From positions 1-35,808 of the forward strand of contig JBBSPE010000033.1 of assembly GCA_038259155.1 (NCBI GenBank): a DNA stretch of 35,808 nt, in the 5' to 3' direction. The translations under genes and the position numbers were made by a program. How positions within the stretch are numbered: position 1 is the first letter of the stretch; every line of letters starts with the position of its first letter. The stretch is from JAABRT01 sp038259155. GTDB taxonomy: Bacteria; Gemmatimonadota; Gemmatimonadetes; Gemmatimonadales; Gemmatimonadaceae. This document shows, in pieces, positions 1-8,076 of this stretch. The notes beneath the pieces are model-generated. The model saw only the letters and a list, made by a program, of their open reading frames with translations, was not told where the DNA came from and did no database searches.

Positions 1-1
1 C

Positions 2-775
2 GTGGTGACGCACGAGATCGGTCACATGTGGTTCCCCATGATTGTGGCAAGCAACGAGCGCGCCTATATGTGGCAGGACGAGGGCTTCAACACGTTCATC
101 AACACGTTCTCCGAGGCGCGGCGCTACCCGGAAAAGGGCGACCAGCTCACTCGGGCTGCGGAGGAGCGCCGTCTGGTCGAGCGCTACATCGAGGTTGGCC
201 TCGATCAACCGGTGAATCGCGGTCCGGATCGCATTGAACCGCGACTGCTCGGCGAGGCGGCGTACGTGAAGCCGAGCGTGGGCCTGCAGCTCCTCCGTGA
301 GGAGATTCTGGGTGCCGCTGCGTTCGACGACGCATTCCGGACGTACATCCAGCGCTGGGCGTACAAGCACCCCACGCCCACCGATTTCTTCCGGACCATG
401 GAGGACGCGGGTGGTCGCCGACTTGATTGGTTCTGGCGCGAGTGGTTCCAGGAAAATGCGCGTTTCGATCAGGGGATCGATTCCGTGTCCACCACGCAAC
501 ATGGCGACACGGCGGTGGTCACCGTGCGGTACGCCAACCTTGAGCGAGGCGTGCTGCCCATACGCGCGCGCTTCACGTTCACGGATGGTTCGACGGAAGA
601 TGTCCGATATCCGGCGGAGGTGTGGAGCACGAACAGCCGGCAGTACCTGCGGCGCTACGAGTTCGTGGGGCGTCGGGTGCAGCAGATCGAGCTTGACCCC
701 GAGCTCCGCTTGGTCGACGTGAATCGCACGAACAACCGTTGGAGCGGCCGAGCGACGGATCAGCCCGTACCATAG
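2..775 (+). CDS. M1 family metallopeptidase, C-terminal part (5' end outside window)
   Basis: This is the C-terminal 257 residues of a zinc aminopeptidase-like protein; the beginning lies off the left edge, so the first GTG is probably an internal valine. The gluzincin motif is complete: HEIGH at visible residues 4-8, followed after 18 residues by the third zinc ligand, Glu27. A tyrosine in an AYVKP context (Tyr88) sits where M1 enzymes carry their transition-state-stabilising tyrosine. The rest looks like the helical domain followed by a beta-rich C-terminal domain, as in bacterial M1 enzymes that often follow a signal peptide; whether this one is exported cannot be seen. It ends in TAG at 773-775. 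The next gene's ATG is 8 bases further on, so the two may be co-transcribed. The family assignment is firm; the substrate is unknown. Confidence 0.9.
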   Translation: MVTHEIGHMWFPMIVASNERAYMWQDEGFNTFINTFSEARRYPEKGDQLTRAAEERRLVERYIEVGLDQPVNRGPDRIEPRLLGEAAYVKPSVGLQLLREEILGAAAFDDAFRTYIQRWAYKHPTPTDFFRTMEDAGGRRLDWFWREWFQENARFDQGIDSVSTTQHGDTAVVTVRYANLERGVLPIRARFTFTDGSTEDVRYPAEVWSTNSRQYLRRYEFVGRRVQQIELDPELRLVDVNRTNNRWSGRATDQPVP

Positions 776-783
776 CTTGGGGC

Positions 784-1959
784 ATGGTCGCCCTGCGAAC
801 GAATCCACTGTACCTGCTCACGGTCCTCTCACTTCTGATCGTGGTGTCCGAGTGGCTCGTGCGCAGGACAGCATTTCGCCACATGGGCTCGGCACTGCTC
901 GTGATTCTGCTCGGTGCGATCGTGTCGAATCTCGGCGTGATCCCGGCGTCGTCCAGCGAGGCGCTGCCGGTGCCCGTGTACGACGCGATCTTCGCCTATG
1001 TCGCGCCCATCTCGATTTTCTGGCTCGTGCTGCCGGTGAACCTGCGTGCAGTCCTGCAGGCCGGCCGGCCAATGCTGCTGCTGTTCCTCATTGGCGCGGT
1101 CGGCACGGCGCTTGGCGCGATCATTGGTATGTGGGTGGTGGATGGTGCCTCGACCATTGGTCCGCTCTACCGCGCCATTGGTGGCATGTTCACGGGTACG
1201 TACACGGGCGGCAGCATCAACTTCAACGCCGTCGCCCTGCAATACGATGTGCAGCGGCAGGGGCTCCTGTACGGCGGGACCATCGTCGTGGACAACATCA
1301 TCACGGCGGTGTGGATGGCCGTCACGTTGATCGTTCCCCGCGCCCTCGTGCGATGGCGCGGGACGGCGCGCACCGAAGGCGCGCCGGCAGCCGGCGGCGC
1401 ACCGATCGTGGAACTCGCGGCCGAACGCGAGACGCTGACGCCGATGTCGTTCGCCGTCGTGCTCGCGCTTGGTACGGGCGCACTGCTGCTCGCCAACTCA
1501 CTCGCCGACGTCAGCAGCGCGCGCGGCCTTGCGATTCCCTCCATCCTCATCCTCACCACGATTGCGCTCGGGCTGGCGCAGGTTCCGGCTGTGGGTGCGC
1601 TGCCCGGCGTCCGCGTGGTGGGCATGTATGCGGTGTACCTGTTTCTCGCGGTCATCGGCGCGTTCTGCGACCTGCAGGCGCTTTCGGGACTTGGCGAACT
1701 CGGCGTGGTGCTGTTGACGCTCGCCACCATCATCGTGCTTGTGCACGGAACGTTGACTTTCGGCGCAGCCCTGATCTTCCGGCTCGATCTGCACGGCGCA
1801 GCCGTCGCGTCTCAGGCCAACGTCGGCGGCGGTACGTCAGCACTGGCACTGGCCAAGAGTCTGGGTCGGGAGGATCTCATCCTGCCCGGTATACTCCTGG
1901 GCGCCTTGGGCAACGGACTGGGGACGTTTCTCGGGTTCGCGGTGGTGAGTTGGCTGTAG
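784..1959 (+). CDS. DUF819 family integral membrane protein
   Basis: This 391-residue, very hydrophobic protein has about ten to twelve predicted membrane segments. It matches the DUF819 (YjcL-like, COG5505) family in length and in its glycine-rich segments (for example the GGMFTGTYTGGS stretch and the NVGGGTSALALAKSLGR stretch near the C-terminus). The family resembles permeases but its substrate is not established. I chose the ATG at 784, just after GGGG, over an in-frame TTG at 739. The TTG start would add 15 non-hydrophobic residues and overlap the upstream peptidase by 37 bases. About 40 bases separate it from the next gene. Confidence is high for the family and low for any transport role. 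Confidence 0.85.
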   Translation: MVALRTNPLYLLTVLSLLIVVSEWLVRRTAFRHMGSALLVILLGAIVSNLGVIPASSSEALPVPVYDAIFAYVAPISIFWLVLPVNLRAVLQAGRPMLLLFLIGAVGTALGAIIGMWVVDGASTIGPLYRAIGGMFTGTYTGGSINFNAVALQYDVQRQGLLYGGTIVVDNIITAVWMAVTLIVPRALVRWRGTARTEGAPAAGGAPIVELAAERETLTPMSFAVVLALGTGALLLANSLADVSSARGLAIPSILILTTIALGLAQVPAVGALPGVRVVGMYAVYLFLAVIGAFCDLQALSGLGELGVVLLTLATIIVLVHGTLTFGAALIFRLDLHGAAVASQANVGGGTSALALAKSLGREDLILPGILLGALGNGLGTFLGFAVVSWL

Positions 1960-1996
1960 GTGCAATCCACGCCGGCCGTTGCGTCGTACGTATGGC

Positions 1997-3001
1997 ATGA
2001 GAACATTCGCGACGCGGCTCTGCTTGTCAGCTCTCGTTCTGCTCTGGCCCGTAGCTGGCATGACCCAGGAGATTGGCACTCTCGGCGTGGAGCGCGACAT
2101 GCAGCGCGACCACTACTGGCGCCTGGTCTACGAGAACGACTTCTTCGCCGCAACCGATCGCTACTACACGCAGGGGTTGCGACTCGAAGTGGTGGCGCCA
2201 GGGCTGCGGCGCCTGCCCGTTGCCCCGTTGCTGCTGCGGCCCAAGGGTATGCTGCTGCGGCACGGACTCGTCTTCGAGGACGACGGCTACACCGCCAGCG
2301 ACCTCAAGCGTCCAGGCATCATCGCTGGCGATCACCCGTACGCCGGTACCAAGCAGCTTCGCGCCTTTGTCACGGCCACGGATCCCGAGCGCGGTCGGCG
2401 TGTGGTCTCCGGCCTCACGCTCGGCATCATCGGTCCGGCGGCGGGAGGGAAGCAGATCCAGACGTTCCTGCACCGAGTCACCGGCAACACGATTCCGCAG
2501 GGCTGGTCCAACCAGATCCGGAACGATCTCATTCTCAACTACGATGTCGGCGTTTCCCAACGGGTAGCCCGTGTTGGGCGTGTGATGTCGCTGAACGCTG
2601 ATGCCGGCGCTCGCCTGGGCACGTTGAACACCTCCGCCACCGTGGGAGCAACCCTGATGCTCGGCTGGCTCGGCTCGCGGAGCGGGGCGACGGGCGACGC
2701 TTCACCTGCGCTCAATCAACCCTCGGCACCGGGACCCGCACTGTATGTGTATGCGAAGCCGGCCTTCTCGCTGTCGGGGTTCGACGCAACGCTGCAAGGT
2801 GGCCTGCTCAATCGCAGCAGCCCGTACACTATTCCCTCACAGGACCTCCGTCGCGGTACGTACGCCCATCACGTGGGCGTGGTCCTGCGTTTCCGGGGAG
2901 GATACGTGGAGTACTTTCGCGGCTACGCCAGCCGGTCGTTCCGCACCGGCCGCGATCACCAAACCGGCGGTTTGGTGATCGGCTGGCCACTGGGTCGCTG
3001 A
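1997..3001 (+). CDS. LpxR-like lipid A deacylase (DUF2219) outer-membrane protein
   Basis: This 334-residue exported protein has an N-terminal signal peptide (about residues 1-23, hydrophobic core LSALVLLWPVAG). It then carries the LpxR/DUF2219 signature: ENDFFAATDRYYTQGLRLE near residues 45-63 and GDHPYAGTK around residue 113, followed by alternating beta-strand patterns up to the C-terminus. Salmonella LpxR is a 12-stranded outer-membrane barrel that removes the 3'-linked acyloxyacyl chain from lipid A; its catalytic Asn, Asp and His fall in these motifs. The deacylase role here is inferred from family membership. ATG 1997 is preferred to a TTG at 1979 because it starts right before the signal peptide. 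The last codons contain a perfect 14-bp inverted repeat (see separate entry). Confidence 0.82.
   Translation: MRTFATRLCLSALVLLWPVAGMTQEIGTLGVERDMQRDHYWRLVYENDFFAATDRYYTQGLRLEVVAPGLRRLPVAPLLLRPKGMLLRHGLVFEDDGYTASDLKRPGIIAGDHPYAGTKQLRAFVTATDPERGRRVVSGLTLGIIGPAAGGKQIQTFLHRVTGNTIPQGWSNQIRNDLILNYDVGVSQRVARVGRVMSLNADAGARLGTLNTSATVGATLMLGWLGSRSGATGDASPALNQPSAPGPALYVYAKPAFSLSGFDATLQGGLLNRSSPYTIPSQDLRRGTYAHHVGVVLRFRGGYVEYFRGYASRSFRTGRDHQTGGLVIGWPLGR
2953..2981. repeat. Perfect 14-bp inverted repeat in the LpxR-like coding tail
   Basis: Arms at 2953-2966 (CGATCACCAAACCG) and 2968-2981 (CGGTTTGGTGATCG) are exact reverse complements around a single G at 2967. The repeat lies in frame inside the coding region, ending about 20 bases before the TGA stop. 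In RNA it would form a stable stem with a small GC-rich loop. There is no downstream T-tract, so a standard intrinsic terminator is unlikely. Confidence 0.9.
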
Positions 3002-3157
3002 GGCGGGACGTCATTCGGGTCGAACCGGCGAGCAGTTGCCCCTCGCGGCGGCGTGCGACGCAGGACAGCTTGAGAGCAGTTGCGCCGCTCTCGCACCCGG
3101 TACATGCCAGGGACGCGCGGGTGGATCGACCCTCCCTCCAGGCACAGGAATCCCACC
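3002..3157. other. Intergenic region with a small hairpin and a 10-base direct repeat
   Basis: This 156-base gap separates the LpxR-like gene from the lectin-like gene. It contains the 10-base direct repeat GAGCAGTTGC at 3030-3039 and 3074-3083, and a 6-bp hairpin (GAGAGC at 3072-3077 with GCTCTC at 3087-3092). I see no convincing sigma-70 promoter. The AGGA at 3146-3149 serves as the ribosome binding site of the following gene. Confidence 0.5.
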
Positions 3158-3808
3158 ATGCAGCTGTTCAGACTCCCCTTCGTCGCCACGCTCGCCGCCG
3201 TGCTCGCTGCGGCGCCGGCGAATGCCCCATCGCAGAGCATGAGCTTCTTCATCACCAGTGCCGGCAGCGGCGACGGCGCCAAACTCGGTGGCTTGGCCGG
3301 CGCAGATGCCCACTGCACGGCGCTGGCGCAGGCCGCCGGTGTCACCGGACACACGTGGCACGCGTACCTCAGCCAGCAGGCGAAGGGTGGATTGCCGGCG
3401 GTGAACGCTCGCGACCGAATCGGCACCGGACCGTGGATGAACGCGAAGGGTGTCGTGGTCGCGACGAGTGTTGCTGATCTGCACAGCGACAACAACAAGC
3501 TGGGCAAGGAAAACAGTCTCATCGAGCGTGGTGCCATGGTGAACGGCCGCGGCGACACGCCCAACACGCATGACATCCTGACCGGCTCGGCGCTCGATGG
3601 TACGGTGTCCGGTGATGCGGCCGACTCCACGTGCGACAACTGGACCAGCAACGGTGAGGGCGCAGCATCGCTTGGCCATCACGATCGGCAGGGCGGCGGT
3701 GCCAATCCGACGTCATGGAACAATGCGCACGCATCACGCGGCTGCTCGCAGGCCAATCTGGTGGCCACTGGCGGTGCCGGCCTGTTCTACTGTTTCGCGA
3801 TCAACTGA
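3158..3808 (+). CDS. Secreted lectin-like protein
   Basis: This 216-residue protein has a signal peptide (about residues 1-24, ending near ANA or SQS). The mature part begins with a FFITSAGSGDGAKLGGLAGADAHC-type segment. This opening (strand, glycine turn, then GGLxGADAxC) is typical of small bacterial secreted proteins usually labelled lectin or lectin-like, related to C-type lectin or endostatin-type folds. Four cysteines in the mature part (AHC, DSTC, RGC and FYCF contexts) could form two disulfides in the periplasm or outside the cell. ATG 3158 has AGGA 8 bases upstream and opens directly onto the signal peptide; a longer reading frame from 3080 lacks both. Ligand and function are unknown. 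Confidence 0.75.
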   Translation: MQLFRLPFVATLAAVLAAAPANAPSQSMSFFITSAGSGDGAKLGGLAGADAHCTALAQAAGVTGHTWHAYLSQQAKGGLPAVNARDRIGTGPWMNAKGVVVATSVADLHSDNNKLGKENSLIERGAMVNGRGDTPNTHDILTGSALDGTVSGDAADSTCDNWTSNGEGAASLGHHDRQGGGANPTSWNNAHASRGCSQANLVATGGAGLFYCFAIN

Positions 3809-3850
3809 ATGTCCGGCCCTGCTGTTCAGGCGAGCTCGGAGCGGCATTGA

Positions 3851-5356
3851 ATGTCCAACGACACCATGCTGAACGCGCTCGGCGGAAACTTTCTCGGACA
3901 CTCCCCCTCCTGGTACAAGCGCACGATTGTCGCGTTTCTCGTGCTCAATCCGTTGCTCTTGCTGATCGCCGGCCCGTTCGTGACAGGCTGGGTGCTCATC
4001 GTGGAGTTCATCTTTTGCCTGGCGATGGCACTCAAGTGCTATCCGCTGCAGCCCGGTGGCCTGCTGGCGCTCGAATCCGTCCTGATGGGCCTCACGAACT
4101 CAGAGACGGTGTACGAGGAGATCGTGAAGAATTTCCCCGTGCTGCTGCTGCTGATGTTCATGGTGGCCGGGATCTACTTCCTGAAGGAGCTGCTGCTCTT
4201 CGCGTTCACGAAGATCCTGCTTTCGGTGGATTCGAAGCCGGTGCTCTCGCTGCTGTTCTGTGGCGTGGCAGCGCTGCTCTCCGCGTTTCTCGACGCGCTC
4301 ACCGTCACCGCGGTGGTGATCACGGTGGCGCAGGGGTTCTATCTCGTCTACCACAAAACGGCGTCGGGGAAACAGTTCCATCAGGACCACGACGCGAGCG
4401 GTGACGATGGCATCGAAGCGGACTATCGTGATGAACTCGAGGATTTTCGCGACTTCCTGCGGAGTCTCATGATGCACGCCGCCGTCGGCACGGCGCTTGG
4501 TGGGGTCTGCACCATGGTGGGCGAACCACAAAACCTGCTGATCGCCAAAGTTGCCGGCTGGGAGTTCGCGGAGTTCTTCGTGCGCGTGTTGCCAGTGTCG
4601 GGGCCCGTACTGGTGGTCGGGTTGATCACATGCTATGCGCTTGAGCGCCTTCACTGGTTCAGCTTTGGCACGCCGCTCCCGCAACGCGTGCGGCAGATTC
4701 TGACCGAGTACGCCGCCGAAGAAGCAGCCAAACGCACATCGCGGGACGTCGCGATCCTCGTGGTGCAGGCCGTCGTCGCCGCTCTGTTGGTTCTGGCGCT
4801 CGGCTTTCACTTTGCCGAGGTCGGCATCATCGGCCTCACGGTGATCGTGCTCGCCACCGCATTCAACGGCATCACCGAGGAGCACCGTCTCGGCTCCGCG
4901 TTCACCGAGGCGATGCCGTTCACGTCACTGCTCGTGGTGTTCTTTGCCGTGGTGGCTGTGATCCATGATCAGCACCTCTTCAAGCCGGTGGTGGAGGCGG
5001 TGCTTGCGCTGGAGGGCACCAAGCAGGCGGCGGCGTTCTACCTCGCCAACGGCGTGCTCTCGGCCATCAGCGACAACGTGTTTGTGGCCACGGTGTACAT
5101 CAGCGAGATATATCAGGCGTTTCAGGCCGGTCAGCTTACGCGAGAAGACTTCGACCGACTCGCGGTGGCGATCAACGCGGGTACCAACATTGCCAGCGTG
5201 GCCACGCCGAATGGACAGGCCGCGTTTCTCTTCCTGCTCACGTCGGCGCTCGCACCACTCATTCGGCTGTCCTACGGGCGCATGGTGTGGATGGCGCTGC
5301 CGTATGTGATCACCATGACCACAACCGGCCTTCTGGCCGTGATCTTCCTGCTGTAA
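3851..5356 (+). CDS. nhaB: Na+/H+ antiporter NhaB
   Basis: This 501-residue inner-membrane protein has about twelve hydrophobic segments and matches NhaB along its whole length (E. coli NhaB is 513 residues). Family hallmarks include the N-terminal NFLGHSPSWYK segment, the NSETVYEEI segment, the GEPQNLLIAK segment in the middle and the SDNVFVATVY and AGTNIASVATPNGQ segments near the C-terminus. NhaB exchanges internal Na+ for external protons (2 Na+ per 3 H+ in E. coli), aiding pH and sodium homeostasis. GGAG lies about ten bases before ATG 3851. The gene starts 42 bases after the lectin-like gene and converges with rsmE 32 bases after its stop. I see no terminator in that short gap. Confidence 0.95.
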   Translation: MSNDTMLNALGGNFLGHSPSWYKRTIVAFLVLNPLLLLIAGPFVTGWVLIVEFIFCLAMALKCYPLQPGGLLALESVLMGLTNSETVYEEIVKNFPVLLLLMFMVAGIYFLKELLLFAFTKILLSVDSKPVLSLLFCGVAALLSAFLDALTVTAVVITVAQGFYLVYHKTASGKQFHQDHDASGDDGIEADYRDELEDFRDFLRSLMMHAAVGTALGGVCTMVGEPQNLLIAKVAGWEFAEFFVRVLPVSGPVLVVGLITCYALERLHWFSFGTPLPQRVRQILTEYAAEEAAKRTSRDVAILVVQAVVAALLVLALGFHFAEVGIIGLTVIVLATAFNGITEEHRLGSAFTEAMPFTSLLVVFFAVVAVIHDQHLFKPVVEAVLALEGTKQAAAFYLANGVLSAISDNVFVATVYISEIYQAFQAGQLTREDFDRLAVAINAGTNIASVATPNGQAAFLFLLTSALAPLIRLSYGRMVWMALPYVITMTTTGLLAVIFLL

Positions 5357-5388
5357 CGCGTGACGGTCCGGGTACGTGTGACGTGGGG

Positions 5389-6117
5389 TCAGCGTGCCCG
5401 GACGATGCCCAGCGCGACGGTAGCGGCAGTCTCGAAGCGAAGAATGGTGCTGCCCAGCGAGACGGGCAGAAAGCCGGCCTCGCGCAACATCTCGAGTTCG
5501 TCTGCCTCAAAGCCTCCCTCCGGCCCCACGGCGATGGTCAATGGCCGCACGTCCAGTGCCGCGTCGGCGCCGGCCATCGGCGCGCCCGCCGCATCAAGGA
5601 CAAGCCGACCGCCATCCGGCGCAGCCTGAATGGCGCGTTCGATCGGCGCCTCCGGAAAGAGCTGCGGTAGCCACGCACCCTGCGACTGCGCGAGCGCACT
5701 CGCCATGCGCGCACGCACCTTGGCCTGAAAGGTTACGCCCTCACCGCGCGGCGAAACGCTGCGGGATCGCTTCCAGAGCACCGGGCGCCAGCTGGTGCAC
5801 GCGAGCTCCGCGGCCTTCTCCGCCAACCAGAGCAAGCGGTCGCGATCGGCCACCGGCACCAGCAGATGTACGGGGGACGGCTGCACCACCCGCTCCACCT
5901 GCGTAATGTCCACGTGCGCGGCATGGCGCGCCAGCCGCACCAGCACGCCGTGCGCCACCGTGCCTTCGCCGTCGCGCACGCCCACTTCGGCGCCGATCTC
6001 GAGGCGCCGCACTTTGATGTGGCGGGCTGCGTCTTCACCGAGTGTACACGTCGAGCCCGCGACGAGCGGACCGGGTGTGACGAAAACGGCTAGTCCCGCG
6101 CGATCGCCACGCTCCAC
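5389..6117 (-). CDS. rsmE: 16S rRNA (uracil-1498-N3)-methyltransferase RsmE
   Basis: This 242-residue SPOUT-class methyltransferase modifies N3 of U1498 in 16S rRNA on the assembled 30S subunit. The C-terminal knot motifs are clear: IAVGPEGGFEADELE (about residues 190-204) and LGSTILRFETAATVAL (about residues 216-231), which bind S-adenosylmethionine. The N-terminal PUA-like part contains HIKVRRLEIG. The only acceptable early start in frame is GTG 6117, which lies 28 bases inside the end of prmA; no ATG is available. It is the last gene of the long minus-strand run, and the prmA-rsmE pairing is common in bacteria. Confidence 0.92.
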   Translation of the reverse strand: MERGDRAGLAVFVTPGPLVAGSTCTLGEDAARHIKVRRLEIGAEVGVRDGEGTVAHGVLVRLARHAAHVDITQVERVVQPSPVHLLVPVADRDRLLWLAEKAAELACTSWRPVLWKRSRSVSPRGEGVTFQAKVRARMASALAQSQGAWLPQLFPEAPIERAIQAAPDGGRLVLDAAGAPMAGADAALDVRPLTIAVGPEGGFEADELEMLREAGFLPVSLGSTILRFETAATVALGIVRAR

Positions 6118-6932
6118 CAGATGTCCTCCGCGTCCTCACCGGTGATCCGCCATCCGCCTGCCTGCAGCACCTGCTGCATGTGCTCGCGTTCATCGCCGAG
6201 GATGCCGCTGAGAATGGCTGCGCCCTGCGGCGCGAGCGACGCGGCAATGATGGGCAGCAGTCCCTCCAGCACACTCGAGATGATGTTGGCGAGTACAACC
6301 TGCACCGGGGCGACGAGCGGCAACAGCGCGTCCGCGTCTCCCTGGAAGACGTGCACGACATCCCCCACGCCATTGCGCGCAATGTTGGCGTGCGCGTTCG
6401 GGATGGCCTCCTCATCGATCTCGATGGCATACACACGAGACGCGCCGAGCTTGGCGGCGGCAATGGACAGCACGGCGCTCCCCGCGCCGAGGTCGGCCAC
6501 CGTGTCGCCGCGACGGAGCACACCACCGAGCAACCGCATGACTCCGCGGGTGGTGCCGTGCTCGCCTGTACCAAACGCCATGCCCGGATCGATCACAATC
6601 GTGGTCGCGGCATCGTACTGATCAGCCAGCCACGGCGGCGTCACCACCAGCGTGCCAACATCGTGTGCATCGAGACTCGCCTTCCAGGCCTCGGACCAGT
6701 CAACGGGCGGGACTGCGGCCGTCCGTATCTCAACGCCTGCATCCACCTGCCTGAGCTGTCGCTGCACGTGCTCCAGATCGGTATCGGGCGGGAAATGCGT
6801 GACCAGTTCGTCGCCGTCCTCATGCACGCCCTGCGCACCGGCGTCAAAGAATGCCTGCATGAGGGCAGCGCGCAGCGCGGGCGAGGCGGAGCCGGGCCGC
6901 GCGCGCAGCGCCGTCCACGGAGTGTCAGGCAC
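6090..6932 (-). CDS. prmA: Ribosomal protein L11 methyltransferase PrmA
   Basis: This 280-residue class I methyltransferase matches the PrmA family, which trimethylates ribosomal protein L11. Motif I reads VADLGAGSAVLS (around residue 145), and the post-motif segment VVLANIIS (around residue 210) corresponds to the Asn-Ile substrate-binding loop. The GMAFGTGEHGTTR segment just before motif I is a strong PrmA signature. The first ~95 residues form the small N-terminal domain that recognises L11. The start is a GTG embedded in the end of dnaJ (8-base overlap), which suggests translational coupling. Confidence 0.93.
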   Translation of the reverse strand: MPDTPWTALRARPGSASPALRAALMQAFFDAGAQGVHEDGDELVTHFPPDTDLEHVQRQLRQVDAGVEIRTAAVPPVDWSEAWKASLDAHDVGTLVVTPPWLADQYDAATTIVIDPGMAFGTGEHGTTRGVMRLLGGVLRRGDTVADLGAGSAVLSIAAAKLGASRVYAIEIDEEAIPNAHANIARNGVGDVVHVFQGDADALLPLVAPVQVVLANIISSVLEGLLPIIAASLAPQGAAILSGILGDEREHMQQVLQAGGWRITGEDAEDIWWSVAIARD

Positions 6933-8058
6933 CGAGCACTTCCTTCATCTTGGACCAGATACTCTTTTCGCGCTGCGGTGGCGCCGTACCCTGTAGATCT
7001 GCCAGCTGCTTGAGCAGCATCGTTTCCTCCGCGGACGGGTCCTGCGGTGTCCACAGTTGCACGCGCACGTGCAGGTCACCGACGCCTGATGCATTGACGC
7101 GGGGAAGCCCACGGCCGCGCATGTGGAACACGGTGCCGCTCTGCGTGCCTTCCGGGACGCGCAGCGAGAGGTCACCGGTCACACCAGGCACCGTGATCTC
7201 GGCGCCGAATACGAGCTGGGGATACGTCACCAGCGACTCGCAGAACAAATCCTCACCGTCACGCTCGAAGCGCTCGTCCTCGAGCACGTCGAACACCACG
7301 AGGATGTCGCCACGGGGACCGCTGCGCGGACCGACGTTTCCGGCACCCCGCAACGTCATGTACTGGCCGGTGGCGACACCGGCCGGTACCTGGATGCGCA
7401 CGGTCTTCTCGCCGCGCACGCGGCCTTCGCCGCGACACGACTTGCACGGGTTGGCGACCACCACGCCCTCACCCGCACAGGTGGGACACGGTGCCACGCT
7501 CACGAACTGTCCGAAAAAGGACCGCTGCGCGCGCCGCACTTCACCTGCACCACCGCACGTGCTGCACGTGACGGGCTTGGACCCGGGTTCGGCGCCACTG
7601 CCTTCGCAGCTGTCACACGGATCAAGCACCTTCACGATGACCGACTTCTCCACCCCCGTCGCGACTTCCTGAAGCGTGAGTTGCAACGGCAGCTTGAGGT
7701 CGTTGCCCGCTCGCGGACCACCGCCGCGGCGAGCACCGGCGCCACCGCCAAAGAGGTCGCCAAAGCCGCCGAAGTCGCGCATGAAGAGGTTGAGCGCCTC
7801 GGAGAGGTCAACGTGCTCGAATCCCCCACCGCCACCACCGCGCAGTCCAGCTTCGCCATACCGGTCATACGCCGCGCGCTTTTGCGGGTCTCGCAGCACG
7901 TCGTACGCCTCGGTGAGCGCCTTGAACTTCTCCTCGGCATCCTTGGAACCGCCGTTGCGGTCGGGGTGCCACTGCATCGCGAGCTTGCGGTACGACTTCT
8001 TGATGTCGTCATCGGACGCATCACGGGCCACACCCAGCGTCGCGTAAAAATCAGCCAT
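6925..8058 (-). CDS. dnaJ: Chaperone DnaJ (Hsp40)
   Basis: This is a full-length type I DnaJ of 377 residues, the co-chaperone that stimulates DnaK ATPase and delivers unfolded clients. The J domain has HPD at residues 31-33. A Gly/Phe-rich linker follows (about 75-115), then four CxxCxGxG-type zinc repeats (CDSCEGSG, CSTCGGAG, CPTCAGEG, CKSCRGEG) and the C-terminal client-binding domains. It starts 18 bases after hrcA and overlaps prmA by 8 bases. Neither grpE nor dnaK stands between hrcA and dnaJ, so those partners must be encoded elsewhere. The extra dnaJ may serve a different DnaK pool from the housekeeping set; that is inference. Confidence 0.96.
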   Translation of the reverse strand: MADFYATLGVARDASDDDIKKSYRKLAMQWHPDRNGGSKDAEEKFKALTEAYDVLRDPQKRAAYDRYGEAGLRGGGGGGFEHVDLSEALNLFMRDFGGFGDLFGGGAGARRGGGPRAGNDLKLPLQLTLQEVATGVEKSVIVKVLDPCDSCEGSGAEPGSKPVTCSTCGGAGEVRRAQRSFFGQFVSVAPCPTCAGEGVVVANPCKSCRGEGRVRGEKTVRIQVPAGVATGQYMTLRGAGNVGPRSGPRGDILVVFDVLEDERFERDGEDLFCESLVTYPQLVFGAEITVPGVTGDLSLRVPEGTQSGTVFHMRGRGLPRVNASGVGDLHVRVQLWTPQDPSAEETMLLKQLADLQGTAPPQREKSIWSKMKEVLGA

Positions 8059-8076
8059 GAAAATTCCTGTGGAGTC

